The notes under the pieces: generated by a model
What the model saw: only the letters and a program-made list of their open reading frames with translations
What the model was told of the DNA's origin: nothing
Databases searched by the model: none
Assembly: GCA_900770635.1 (NCBI GenBank)
Contig: CAAGLB010000101.1
Span: 62,001-126,000 of the forward strand
Source of the DNA: an uncultured Alistipes sp.
Lineage (GTDB): Bacteria > Bacteroidota > Bacteroidia > Bacteroidales > Rikenellaceae
Direction of reading: 5' to 3'
DNA: 64,000 bases
Made by a program: the position numbers and the translations under genes
Shown here: positions 26,352-35,585 of the stretch, piece by piece
Layout of the letters: each line of letters begins with the position of its first letter
How positions within the stretch are numbered: the stretch's first letter is position 1

Positions 26352-27713
26352 ATGAAGTATCTGGCATCACTAACCACACTGCTCCTCGCACTACTCATGA
26401 CAGCATGTGGCGGCTCATCGTCCGACAACGAGAATGAAGAGATGGAGGGATTTAACGCCGAGGCCGACAGCGTCGAGGTGGCTGAGCCCGTATATCTCTA
26501 CGGCATAGACACAACACCCTACATCGTTGACACAAAGTCGGTGAACAGCGGCGAGACAGCTGGCGGAATACTCAACCGCTATGGCATATCGGCACGCAAG
26601 GTCTACGACCTCGAGCAGAAGGCCGACACAATATTCCCGCTACGCAAGATTCGTGCCGACAGATCGTACACCACATTTATACGCACATACGACGACTCGA
26701 CAGGCACACACGAGGTGCTCGACTACATGGTATATCAGATATCGAACACCGAGTATGCCACATTCTCGTTTGTGGGCGACTCTGTGGGCATCACCAAGAG
26801 CTCGTTGCCTATACGCATCCAGCGCCGCACGGTGAACGCAACAATCGAGTCGTCGCTATGGGGAGCTATCATGCAGGCCGACCTGCCATACGCCCTTGCC
26901 GACGAGTTTGAGGATATATTCCAGTGGTCGTTAGACTTCTTTGGCATTCAGGAGGGCGACAGCTTCTCGATAATCTTCGACGAGAAGTTTGTCGACACCA
27001 CCTCTGTGGGCATTGGCCGCATCTATGGCGCACGCTTCAACACCGGTGGCAAGACAATATATGCTGTGCCTTTTGCCAACGAGAATGGCAAGATAGCATA
27101 CTGGGACTACGACGGCACATCGCTCAAAAAGCAGATGCTCAAAGCACCGTTGAAGTACACACGCATAAGCTCGAAGTTCACCTACAAGCGCCTACACCCC
27201 GTACACCGTGTCTATCGTCCACACACGGGCGTCGACTATGCAGCACCTGCGGGAACACCCGTACATGCGGTGGCTGATGGCGTGATCACCAAGGCTGGCT
27301 GGGGTGGCGGCGGTGGTAACACCATCAAGATTAAGCACGCAGGAGGCCTCGAGACAGGATACCTCCACCTCAAAGGCTTTGCCAAGGGCATAAAGGTGGG
27401 AGCACGTGTGAGCCAGGGACAGACCATCGGCTATGTAGGCTCGACAGGAACGTCGACAGGCCCACACCTCGACTACCGCCTATGGCAGCATGGCAAGCCC
27501 GTAGATCCGTTGAAGGTCACTCAGCAGCCATCGGAGCCTATCGGCAAGAAGCTGATGCCCGAGTTCGAGTTGGTGCGTGAGCGCATGATATCGGAGATGG
27601 ATGGCACGTCGGCACCTCAGGACCATATCACCGATGACGACATCTTCCGTCGCCCAAAACAGACAACCGCCGAGGGAGAAACAGCTGAGGCGCAAACAAC
27701 AGAGAAACAATAA
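26352..27713 (+). CDS. M23 family peptidase, lipoprotein
   Basis: This is a predicted outer-membrane or periplasmic lipoprotein with a LytM/M23 domain that would cut peptidoglycan cross-links. The lipobox LLMTAC places the lipidated cysteine at residue 19, which fixes the ATG at 26352 (an upstream TTG at 26343 lies within the promoter box). Residues 60-270 are an extracytoplasmic N-terminal domain. The M23 core spans about 285-385 with HTGVD at 291-295. The usual HxH is replaced by HLD (372-374), so one metal ligand or catalytic histidine is an aspartate and the activity is uncertain. An acidic, threonine-rich tail follows. Confidence 0.87.
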   Translation: MKYLASLTTLLLALLMTACGGSSSDNENEEMEGFNAEADSVEVAEPVYLYGIDTTPYIVDTKSVNSGETAGGILNRYGISARKVYDLEQKADTIFPLRKIRADRSYTTFIRTYDDSTGTHEVLDYMVYQISNTEYATFSFVGDSVGITKSSLPIRIQRRTVNATIESSLWGAIMQADLPYALADEFEDIFQWSLDFFGIQEGDSFSIIFDEKFVDTTSVGIGRIYGARFNTGGKTIYAVPFANENGKIAYWDYDGTSLKKQMLKAPLKYTRISSKFTYKRLHPVHRVYRPHTGVDYAAPAGTPVHAVADGVITKAGWGGGGGNTIKIKHAGGLETGYLHLKGFAKGIKVGARVSQGQTIGYVGSTGTSTGPHLDYRLWQHGKPVDPLKVTQQPSEPIGKKLMPEFELVRERMISEMDGTSAPQDHITDDDIFRRPKQTTAEGETAEAQTTEKQ

Positions 27714-27727
27714 GATAGAAGCATAGG

Positions 27728-28147
27728 ATGAATATCGACGAGCGAATAACGAAGTTCGTACGCAAACATCACGTCTTGACATTGGCAACTGTGGGTGGGG
27801 ACAACCTACCCTATGTTGCCAACTGTTTTTATGCGTACGACAGCCGACGCAACCGCATAATATTTACCTCAGACCTCACGACACGTCATGGCAGCGAGAT
27901 GGAGGCTCAGCCACATGTGGCACTCAGCATAGTGCGCGAGACACGCATAGTGGGATGTGTCGAGGGAATACAGATTGAGGGCATAGCAGAACGAGGCACA
28001 GAGGAGGCACGCAAGGTCTACATTAAGAGGTTTCCCTACGCTGCCGTTGCGCCACTTACACTCTGGGAGGTGAGGCCCGCGATGATGAAGCTCACAGACA
28101 ACAAACTTGGTTTTGGCAAGAAACTGATATGGCAAAGCGAGGAGTAA
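27728..28147 (+). CDS. UPF0306 (YhbP-like) family protein
   Basis: The 139-residue protein has the split-barrel flavin-binding fold expected of pyridoxamine-phosphate-oxidase-like proteins. Its pattern follows E. coli YhbP from memory: HHVLTLAT near the start, NCFYAYD, a FTSDLTTRHG segment, and the end KLTDNKLGFGKKLIW. The biochemical role of the group is not established. It lies 14 bp after the M23 gene and overlaps ispD by 19 bp, so it belongs to the same transcript. Confidence 0.8.
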   Translation: MNIDERITKFVRKHHVLTLATVGGDNLPYVANCFYAYDSRRNRIIFTSDLTTRHGSEMEAQPHVALSIVRETRIVGCVEGIQIEGIAERGTEEARKVYIKRFPYAAVAPLTLWEVRPAMMKLTDNKLGFGKKLIWQSEE

Positions 28148-28797
28148 TAATTGTTGCTGGCGGCTCGGGCAAGCGTATGCAGAGCTCGATGCCTAAGCAG
28201 TTCTTGATGCTTGGCGGCATGCCCGTTGTGGCACACACCATAAACACCTTTTCGGAGACGCTGCCTGGTGCCGAGATTGTCGTTGTGCTGCCCGAGGAGC
28301 ATATAGCGCTATGGAAAAATATGGCTGCGAGGTTCGACATCGCTGTGCATAGGTGTGTGGCAGGTGGCGCTGAGAGATTTCACTCGGTGAAGCGAGGCTT
28401 GGAGGCGTTGTCGCCTGAGGTAGAGTATGTTGCGGTGCACGATGGTGTGCGTGCGTTGGTATCCAGGAGGCTCATCATACGCACGATGCTTGCGTGCGAG
28501 GAGCATGGTGCGGCAATCCCTGTTGTGGATGTCGTGGACTCGTACCGCAGGGTTGTGGGCGACGACTCGGTGATTGTGCCACGCAGCGAGCTACGCATAG
28601 TGCAGACGCCACAGACGTTCAGCGCCGAGCTGCTACGCCGAGGCTACGAGCAGACGTTCACACCAGCATTCACCGACGATGCGAGCGTTGTGGAGGCTCT
28701 GGGCCACCGAATATCGCTTGTCGAGGGCGAGCGCAGCAACCTCAAACTGACCACCCCCGAGGACATGGCCTGGGCCGAATGGTGGCTGGCGAGGTGA
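28129..28797 (+). CDS. ispD: 2-C-methyl-D-erythritol 4-phosphate cytidylyltransferase
   Basis: IspD attaches CMP to MEP in the non-mevalonate isoprenoid pathway. The nucleotide-binding VAGGSGKRMQSSMPKQFLML segment is intact, as are the VHDGVRALVS segment and the C-terminal TTPEDMAWAEWWL segment. Length 222 is normal. It is the last gene of the M23-UPF0306-ispD transcript. The remainder of the MEP pathway is not in the window. Confidence 0.95.
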   Translation: MAKRGVIIVAGGSGKRMQSSMPKQFLMLGGMPVVAHTINTFSETLPGAEIVVVLPEEHIALWKNMAARFDIAVHRCVAGGAERFHSVKRGLEALSPEVEYVAVHDGVRALVSRRLIIRTMLACEEHGAAIPVVDVVDSYRRVVGDDSVIVPRSELRIVQTPQTFSAELLRRGYEQTFTPAFTDDASVVEALGHRISLVEGERSNLKLTTPEDMAWAEWWLAR

Positions 28798-28802
28798 TGG
28801 GG

Positions 28803-28981
28803 TGAGATGGGGCGAGATGGGTAAAATGGGTACTCATGGGTATTATGGGTATTATGGGTATTATGGGTATTATGGGTAGTTCCGTTGCGCTATGAGTATT
28901 TTTTTACCCAGCCTTACCCTGAGCTTTAGCGGCCATACCCACTATACCCACAAATACCCACAAATACCCACCTTACCCATA
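28803..28981. repeat. Family 3 nine-bp array after ispD
   Basis: About seven TGGGTANNN units, four of them identical TATTATGGG-phased, are followed by an irregular centre and then six inverted units. It lies in a convergent spacer and probably acts as a stem-loop for both ispD and the DUF4923 gene. Confidence 0.82.
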
Positions 28982-29004
28982 ACAAACCTACATCAGCGAG
29001 ATAG

Positions 29005-29135
29005 AATTTATTGTCAGAAGGCGTGCTATGTGGTGCATCGCAAAAGTAAGCACCCGAGGATAGTAGTAAACCTACAGCCTCGGGTGCTTATTTTTGCGGG
29101 ATGTGCCGCAGAGTGCGGCTTATCACAATAAATTA
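29005..29135 (-). repeat. Family 1 stop-codon palindrome, copy D (DUF4923 gene)
   Basis: The outer arms are AATTTATTGT and ACAATAAATT, that is, the sixth position is A paired with T, while copy A has C/G and copies B, C and E have G/C. The inner stem pairs AAGCACCCGAGG with CCTCGGGTGCTT. The gene's TAA forms the first bases of the element. Confidence 0.82.
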
Positions 29136-29765
29136 CATGCGGCGGAATTTGCAAACAACAAAAACATCCCCCAGGTCACGGATGAGCGTGTCGATGAGGA
29201 GAATGTTCTGGTCCTGCCTAAGCTCGGGCATCACGCTGATCATGGTTTTGAGGAGCTGACGGGCATCGAGCAACACGGTGAGTGTGTCGGAGCTATAACG
29301 AACATAGCCGCCAACAGAGTACGTCTTACCATCGAGCGTGGTGCTCAGGCTGACACCCGCAGTAGAACGGGTGTAGGTATAGGTGCCCTCCATCTTATAG
29401 CCGTTGTGGCTGACACACCCCTTGCCGTTGTCGAGCCTAAGGTGTGCCGAGCCCGAGGTGATGCTTGCCTGGCGCAACAGGTCGGCGATAGCTGGGTTGA
29501 GCTGCGCTATGGCAATGTCGGCCAAGGCGTTGCTTCCTAAGTAGCTGAACGACGCTGCGCTATAGAGCCACTCGCCATTGAGCGTAGAGGCGGCAGGAGC
29601 ACTTGCAGCAAGGCGCTTATAGGGATCGTTGCTCTGCGTAGCGGTGGTAGACTGCTGCTGCGAGCCACCCAACAGGCGGGACAGGTTGAGCTGCGCCGAC
29701 GACGTGGCGGGCAACATAAAGGCAGCGGCAACGGCCATAACTACAACAATAACAAGACGTTTCAT
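29133..29765 (-). CDS. DUF4923 family secreted protein
   Basis: A Sec signal peptide (MKRLVIVVVMAVAAAFMLPATSSAQ) is followed by a serine/glutamine-rich linker and a beta-rich domain of about 150 residues starting near LNGEWLYSAASFSY, with repeated strand patterns such as GTYTYTRSTAGVSL and YVRYSSDTLTVLL that suggest a lipocalin-like barrel. The family name DUF4923 is from memory and the function is unknown. An ATG 15 bases further upstream (29780) is possible, but the signal peptide is best from 29765. It follows nadE by 28 bases and is likely cotranscribed. Confidence 0.62.
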   Translation of the reverse strand: MKRLVIVVVMAVAAAFMLPATSSAQLNLSRLLGGSQQQSTTATQSNDPYKRLAASAPAASTLNGEWLYSAASFSYLGSNALADIAIAQLNPAIADLLRQASITSGSAHLRLDNGKGCVSHNGYKMEGTYTYTRSTAGVSLSTTLDGKTYSVGGYVRYSSDTLTVLLDARQLLKTMISVMPELRQDQNILLIDTLIRDLGDVFVVCKFRRM

Positions 29766-29793
29766 AGCCTCAATATTCAAATTAGGTCACTCA

Positions 29794-31740
29794 TTAGCTT
29801 AGGGCATCCAACTCACGCTCCATCTGCTCGACCTCGTGAAGCCATGCACGCTCCTGAGCATCCGAAGGCATGTGTAGGTCGCCACGTGGCGATAGGCCTA
29901 CGCCACCAACCTTTGGTCCATCGGGCATTGCCGAGCGCTTGAACTGCTGCGAGAAGAAGCGGTGGAAGAAGACTTTGAGCCATTTGAGGATGGTAGCCTT
30001 GTCGTAGGTACCCTCGAAGGCCAACGATGCCAACATAGCGATCTTGGTTGGCGAGTAGCGACGACGAAGGGTGCAGTAGAGGAAGAAGTCGTGGAGGTCG
30101 TAAGGACCAACGATATCCTCGGTGCGCTGAGCGATATTCTCGCCATCGGCAGGAAGAAGCTCGGGGCTAACAGGAGTAGCCACAACATCCAACAACGCCT
30201 CACGCAACACGCCCTCAGCACGGTTGTTAGCATACCAGTCGACCATGTAGCGAACGAGAGTCTTAGGCACTGATGAGTTAATGCCATACATCGACATCTG
30301 GTCGCCATTGTATGTCGCCCAGCCAAGAGCCAACTCGCTCATATCGCCTGTGCCGATAACCATACCTCCGCAGAGGTTAGCAACATCCATGAGAATCTGA
30401 GTACGCTCACGGGCCTGTGAGTTCTCGTAGGCAACGCCACGCTCCTCGGCACTGATGCCTATATCCTTGAAGTGCTGCTCGCAAGCCTCCTTAATAGAGA
30501 TCTCTTTGAGGGTGCAGCCCAACTCACGAGCCATAGTCAAGGCATTCTGGTATGTGCGGTCAGTAGTTCCGAAGCCCGGCATGGTTACACAGATGATGCC
30601 CTTACGGTCGAGGCCCAAGAGGTCGAAGGTGTCGCATACGGCCAAGAGTGCCAACGTAGAGTCGAGGCCTCCTGAGATGCCAAGGACAGCCTTAGAGCAT
30701 GATGTATGTTCAAGGCGCTGAGCAAGGCCTGCCGACTGGATAGCAAATACCTCACGGCAGTGTACGGCACGTGCTGCCTCATCCTCGGGAACGAAGTATA
30801 TTGGCTCGATGTGGCGGCGCACATCACCCTGATACATAATCTCGTCAACGTCAATCTCGACAACACGCATCTCTGGTGCGTCTGGATAGTAGAAGGTGTT
30901 ACGTGCGGTACGACGTGTTGAGATATACTCTACGTCGATGTCGGCGATGACCATACGGTCGTTGCGCACAAAGCGCTCGCTGACGCCCAACACCCTACCG
31001 AGCTCGGCAACAACAGCGTTACCAGCAAACACCAAGTCGCTCGACGACTCGCCATGACCTGATGAGGCATAGACGTATGCGGCCATAGTGCGTGATGACT
31101 GCTCGGCGATGAGCGATATTAGGTAGTCGTGCTTGCATACCGACTCGGGAGATGCCGAGAGGTTGAACAGCAGCTTAGCACCCTGCACCGCCTGCATTGA
31201 TGATGGTGGCACTGGCACCCACATATCCTCGCAAATCTCGACACCAAACTCCACGCCATGAATGTCGAACATGAGGTCGGCACCGAAGGGGCACTCACGG
31301 CCAGCAAAGCGTATCACACGATCCTTGATGCCGTAGCCCGATACCCACCAACGAAGCTCAGAAAACTCGCCATAGTTAGGGATATAGCTCTTAGGCACGA
31401 TGCCCCACAACTCGCCCTGACCAAAGACTGCGGCGCAGTTGTAGAGGCGGTCGGCAAAGACTACGGGGAGGCCCACGATACCGATGGTAGGTATGTCACG
31501 ACACTCCTCCATGAGCCATGCCAAGGCCTGCTCCGAGTCGCTGAGCAGCTTCTTCTGCAAGACCATGTCGCCACAGGTGTAGCCCACCAACGACAGCTCG
31601 GGCATGACGACAATCTCGACACCCTCCTGGAATGCCTGCTGCATAATTTTGAGAGCGCCCTCGGCATTGCGATGGGCATCGGCGATGTGCACACGTGGCA
31701 CCGCCGCAGCAACTCTCATGTATCCGTATTGGTTGTTCAT
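29794..31740 (-). CDS. nadE: Glutamine-dependent NAD+ synthetase
   Basis: NadE amidates nicotinate adenine dinucleotide to NAD+. The N-terminal nitrilase-like amidotransferase domain (about 1-290) has the full triad E48, K117 and C170 that makes ammonia from glutamine. The C-terminal synthetase domain carries the ATP-pyrophosphatase loop SGGLDS (356-361). At 648 residues it is the long, two-domain form. No promoter box is visible; the whole upstream spacer is a composite repeat. Confidence 0.96.
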   Translation of the reverse strand: MNNQYGYMRVAAAVPRVHIADAHRNAEGALKIMQQAFQEGVEIVVMPELSLVGYTCGDMVLQKKLLSDSEQALAWLMEECRDIPTIGIVGLPVVFADRLYNCAAVFGQGELWGIVPKSYIPNYGEFSELRWWVSGYGIKDRVIRFAGRECPFGADLMFDIHGVEFGVEICEDMWVPVPPSSMQAVQGAKLLFNLSASPESVCKHDYLISLIAEQSSRTMAAYVYASSGHGESSSDLVFAGNAVVAELGRVLGVSERFVRNDRMVIADIDVEYISTRRTARNTFYYPDAPEMRVVEIDVDEIMYQGDVRRHIEPIYFVPEDEAARAVHCREVFAIQSAGLAQRLEHTSCSKAVLGISGGLDSTLALLAVCDTFDLLGLDRKGIICVTMPGFGTTDRTYQNALTMARELGCTLKEISIKEACEQHFKDIGISAEERGVAYENSQARERTQILMDVANLCGGMVIGTGDMSELALGWATYNGDQMSMYGINSSVPKTLVRYMVDWYANNRAEGVLREALLDVVATPVSPELLPADGENIAQRTEDIVGPYDLHDFFLYCTLRRRYSPTKIAMLASLAFEGTYDKATILKWLKVFFHRFFSQQFKRSAMPDGPKVGGVGLSPRGDLHMPSDAQERAWLHEVEQMERELDALS

Positions 31741-32054
31741 AACTATTATTCAAATTAGTAGTTAGTAATGAGTAATTAGTAATAAATTTCGTTGCTACGT
31801 ACCACTCGCTTACAATGTCATTCTGAACGTAGTGAAGAATCTCTCAGTGGGCGCTAAGGGTGAACGCCCGTACTCACTGGGAGATGTTTCGCTAAGGCTC
31901 AACATGACAGCGGTGGGTAGGCTGGGTATTATGGGTATTATGGGTATAGTGGGTACTATGGGTAGTTTTTTCTATTTACCCATCTTACCCATTGTACCCA
32001 TTTTACCCATGATACCCATTACTCACTACTAATTACTCTTTACTCTCTTATCGA
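31741..32054. repeat. Composite repeat (about 300 bp) between nadE and pepT
   Basis: The whole spacer is one composite. It runs from a TTAGTAATTAGTAA-type end, through the unique-looking segment TTGCTACGTACCACTCGCTT, to a family 2 palindrome (31816-31909), a family 3 array and core (31913-32021), and a TTACTCACTACTAATTAC end. A second copy in reverse orientation lies at 41487-41787 and shares the same unique segment. Confidence 0.88.
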
Positions 32055-33272
32055 TTACTCGGCCCAGATGCGTGCAAGGTTGATGATGGTGTTCATCGCA
32101 CGGTTCATCGTGGTGAGCGACACATACTCGTAGCGGCCATGGAAGTTCATACCACCAGTGAAGAGGTTAGGACATGGCAAGCCCATGAACGAGAGGCGTG
32201 AGCCATCGGTACCACCACGGATAGGCTTAACATGTGGCTTGACACCAGCCTCGATCATCGCACGCTTAGCCTTCTCGATGAGCTGTGGGTGTGGCTCAAC
32301 CATCTTACGCATGTTGTAGTACTGGTCTTTGAGCGTGAGTGTCAGGTGCTTCTCGCCATACTTGCGCTGAAGGAAGTTGACAACATCCCACATGAGCTGC
32401 TTCTTCTGCTCGAACTTATCGCTATCGTGGTCACGGATGATATAGCTTATCTCGGCCTCCTCAACAGAGCCCTTGATGCCTACGCAGTGGAAGAAGCCCT
32501 CGTAGTGCTCGGTGAACTGTGGACGCTGGTCGGCAGGCAACATAGCGTTGAGCTCACAGGCGATGTCGATGGCGTTGATCATCTTGTTCTTAGCCATGCC
32601 TGGGTGTACGTTGCGGCCAGCGATATGAATCTTAGCACCTGCGGCGTTGAAGTTCTCGTACTCCAACTCGCCCTCCATGCCGCCATCCATAGTATAGGCG
32701 AAGTCGGCAGCGAACTTCTGCACGTCGAAATAGTCGACGCCACGACCAATCTCCTCGTCGGGGGTGAAGCCTACACGTATCTTGCCGTGCTTAACCTCGG
32801 GGTGTGCCTTGAGCCACTCCATAGCGGTAACAATCTCGGCTACACCTGCCTTGTCGTCAGCGCCAAGGAGCGTGGTGCCATCTGTATGGATGAGGGTGTG
32901 GCCCTTGAAGAAGGTAAGCTCGGGGAACTCGTCGACACGCAACCAGCAGTCGTCGCCGAGGCGTATGTCACGGCCATCGTAGTTCTCAACGGTGTGAGGC
33001 TTGATGTTAGCACCGCTCATATCGGGAGCTGTGTCCACATGCGAGATGAAGCCGATGACAGGGGCATTCTCGTAGCCAGGGGTTGCTGGGAGTGTGGCCA
33101 TCACATAGCCATACTTGTCCATGCTTACCTCGGTGAGGCCTATTGCCTCGAGCTCCTCTTTGAGGTGGCGCAGCAAGACGAGCTGCTTGTCGGTAGATGG
33201 GAATGTGGTGCTCGACTCATCGCTCTGGGTGTCGAACGACACATATTTCAAAAATCTCTCTTTTAAGTCCAT
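32055..33272 (-). CDS. pepT: Peptidase T (tripeptide aminopeptidase)
   Basis: PepT is a cytoplasmic M20B zinc peptidase that removes the N-terminal residue from tripeptides. The metal-binding H78-x-D80 (SHVDTA), the GADDKAGVA segment with the bridging aspartate, and PDEEIGRG are intact. The C-terminal RGGTDGSRLSFMGLP and NLFTGG segments are hallmarks of PepT. Length 405 is normal. The stop codon (GAGTAA) abuts the composite repeat. Its neighbour upstream, an OPT oligopeptide transporter, makes a peptide-uptake-and-cleavage pairing plausible. Confidence 0.95.
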   Translation of the reverse strand: MDLKERFLKYVSFDTQSDESSTTFPSTDKQLVLLRHLKEELEAIGLTEVSMDKYGYVMATLPATPGYENAPVIGFISHVDTAPDMSGANIKPHTVENYDGRDIRLGDDCWLRVDEFPELTFFKGHTLIHTDGTTLLGADDKAGVAEIVTAMEWLKAHPEVKHGKIRVGFTPDEEIGRGVDYFDVQKFAADFAYTMDGGMEGELEYENFNAAGAKIHIAGRNVHPGMAKNKMINAIDIACELNAMLPADQRPQFTEHYEGFFHCVGIKGSVEEAEISYIIRDHDSDKFEQKKQLMWDVVNFLQRKYGEKHLTLTLKDQYYNMRKMVEPHPQLIEKAKRAMIEAGVKPHVKPIRGGTDGSRLSFMGLPCPNLFTGGMNFHGRYEYVSLTTMNRAMNTIINLARIWAE

Positions 33273-33334
33273 TGTATATTGTTTTTTTGGTTTTTAAGGT
33301 TGTTGGTTGATTAGGGAAGTAAACTCTGTGCAAT

Positions 33335-33548
33335 TTAAGTGAAAAGGGAAAACTGACAACTGAAAAGTGTGGTGTGCTTCGCACGAAGTGAAAACTGACA
33401 ACTGACAACTGAAAAGTGTGGTGTGCTTCGCACGAGATTATTAAATATAGCGTCGCAGACACCTTACTTTTCACTTTTCAGTTTTAACTTTTCACTTTCT
33501 CTTTTCGCTTCTTACCTTTCACTTTTCACTTTTCACCTTTCACTTCGA
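33335..33548. repeat. Family 4 GAAAAGT-type repeat between OPT and pepT
   Basis: TGAAAAGT-type short units occur with two copies of GGTGTGCTTCGCACGA and one GGTGTCTGCGACGC-type motif, then turn into inverted units (ACTTTTCACTTTT). The same set of motifs recurs at 40882-40995, 42958-43215 and 53805-54110. Confidence 0.82.
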
Positions 33549-33549
33549 T

Positions 33550-35535
33550 TTACTCCTCCACCTTAGCACGGCGTGAGTGCCAGATGAAGTAGGCGATGAT
33601 GGCGGCGTACATCACGATGCCGAGATATACTGGCGTCATAGAGCCCTCGCCCCACTGAATCATCCAGTCGACACCAACGAATGCCAAGATGGCGCTGACA
33701 ACACCCATCAACGCACCACCAGCGATGAAGCCCGAGGCGATGAGCGTGCCACGATTGTTGTTTGCCTTAGCCTTCTCGGGCGATGCCTTGCGGTTAACAG
33801 CCCATGCTACCAAGCCACCAACTACGAGTGGTGCATTGAGCTCCATAGGGATGAACATACCGAGAGCAAATGGCAAGGCTGGAAGCTTGATGAACGTAAG
33901 CACAAGGGCGATGAGTGCGCCGATGCCGTAGAGCAACCAAGGAGTAGCACCACCAGTCATAAGTGGCTGGATAACAGCGGCCATAGCGTTAGCCTGAGGT
34001 GCTACGAGGGCGTTCTCGCCAACAAAGCCGTAGGTGTCGTTCATGATGATCATAACACCTGCAACGGTAGCTGCCGACACTGCGGTGCCCACAAACTTCC
34101 ATGTCTGCTGCTTGCGAGGTGTGGTGCCAAGCCAGTAGCCGATCTTAAGGTCGGTGATAAAGCCACCAGCCATAGACAATGCGGTACATACCACGCCGCC
34201 GATGACCAATGCAGCGATCATGCCGTTCTTGCCCTCAAGGCCTATTGATACGAGTACCAACGATGAAAGGATGAGCGTCATTAGAGTCATGCCCGACACT
34301 GGGTTAGAGCCCACGATGGCGATGGCGTTAGCTGCCACAGTGGTGAACAGGAAGGCGATGACGAAGACGATGAGCAGGGCGACAACAGTCTGGAACCAGT
34401 TATGGAGCACGCCAAACTGGAAGAAGAACAATGTAGCTACGAGCACAGCGATGATAACCGAGAGGATTACCTTCATCGATATATCGCTCTGAGTGCGAGG
34501 CTCTTGGGTTGCAGCCTTCTTGCCGCCGAGCTCGTTCCGAGCCAACGACAATGCGCTCTTGATGATGCCTGCCTGGCGGATGATGCCGATAAGGCCTGCC
34601 ATGGCGATGCCACCGATACCGAGAGGACGACCTATCTCACGGAAGATGCCCTCAGGCGTAGCCAACGCCTCATGGTTGATACCCATAGCGGCAAGGGTGT
34701 CGGGGAGTGTTGCGGCGTCGAACATCGACAGAAGAGGAGTAACCAAAGGGATAACCACAAACCACACGAGGGCTGAGCCACCAGCGATGATGAGGGCATA
34801 TTTCAATCCGATGATATATCCAAGGCCGAGCACTGCTGCCGAGGTGTTAAGGCCGAAGGTGAGCTTAGCATTTGCTGCGAGGGCCTTACCCCAGCCCCAC
34901 ATCTGTGTTGAGAGGGTGCTCACCCATGCGCCGAAGGTAGAGACGATGAAGTCGTAAAGACCGCCGATAAGACCTGCAGCCACGAGAATCTTAGCCTCGG
35001 AGCCACCCTTCTCGCCCGATACCAAGACCTCAGTTGTTGCTGTAGCCTCGGGGAAAGGATACTTGCCGTGCATCTCCTTGACGAAGTATTTGCGGAAAGG
35101 AATCATAAGCACGATGCCGAGGAAGCCACCGAGGAGCGATGATAGGAAGACCTGGTAGAACTGGGCATCGAGGCCGAGGATGTAGAGCGCAGGGAGCGTG
35201 AAGATGGCACCTGCGACGATAACGCCTGATGATGCGCCGATAGACTGGATGATGACGTTCTGGCCGAGCATATTCTTCTTGCCACGCATCTGGCCGAGGC
35301 CCACAGCGATGATGGCGATAGGGATAGCTGCCTCGAACACCTGGCCCACCTTGAGGCCGAGGTAAGCAGCTGCTGCCGAGAAGATTACGGCCATGATGAT
35401 ACCCACCGTAACGGAGTAGGGAGTAACCTCCACAGGAGTTTGAGCGTTGCCCATAATAGGCTGATACTCTTCGCCTTTGCCGAGCTCACGATAAGCGTTC
35501 TCGGGCAGCGACGTCTTAGGTTGTGTGTTCTGCAT
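33550..35535 (-). CDS. OPT family oligopeptide transporter
   Basis: The protein has 661 residues with about 16 hydrophobic segments, matching the bacterial OPT (TIGR00733) group. AYLGLKVGQVFEAAIPIAII at residues 58-77 and the NVIIQSIGASSG segment are typical, as is the glycine-rich segment near residue 130. It would import oligopeptides or metal chelates by proton symport; the substrate is not readable. It has its own promoter and lies upstream of pepT, from which it is separated by a family 4 repeat. Confidence 0.9.
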   Translation of the reverse strand: MQNTQPKTSLPENAYRELGKGEEYQPIMGNAQTPVEVTPYSVTVGIIMAVIFSAAAAYLGLKVGQVFEAAIPIAIIAVGLGQMRGKKNMLGQNVIIQSIGASSGVIVAGAIFTLPALYILGLDAQFYQVFLSSLLGGFLGIVLMIPFRKYFVKEMHGKYPFPEATATTEVLVSGEKGGSEAKILVAAGLIGGLYDFIVSTFGAWVSTLSTQMWGWGKALAANAKLTFGLNTSAAVLGLGYIIGLKYALIIAGGSALVWFVVIPLVTPLLSMFDAATLPDTLAAMGINHEALATPEGIFREIGRPLGIGGIAMAGLIGIIRQAGIIKSALSLARNELGGKKAATQEPRTQSDISMKVILSVIIAVLVATLFFFQFGVLHNWFQTVVALLIVFVIAFLFTTVAANAIAIVGSNPVSGMTLMTLILSSLVLVSIGLEGKNGMIAALVIGGVVCTALSMAGGFITDLKIGYWLGTTPRKQQTWKFVGTAVSAATVAGVMIIMNDTYGFVGENALVAPQANAMAAVIQPLMTGGATPWLLYGIGALIALVLTFIKLPALPFALGMFIPMELNAPLVVGGLVAWAVNRKASPEKAKANNNRGTLIASGFIAGGALMGVVSAILAFVGVDWMIQWGEGSMTPVYLGIVMYAAIIAYFIWHSRRAKVEE

Positions 35536-35585
35536 AGTGATATAGTTTTAGTTAAATTGTTCGCGCGTACATATATAATAGCAGA

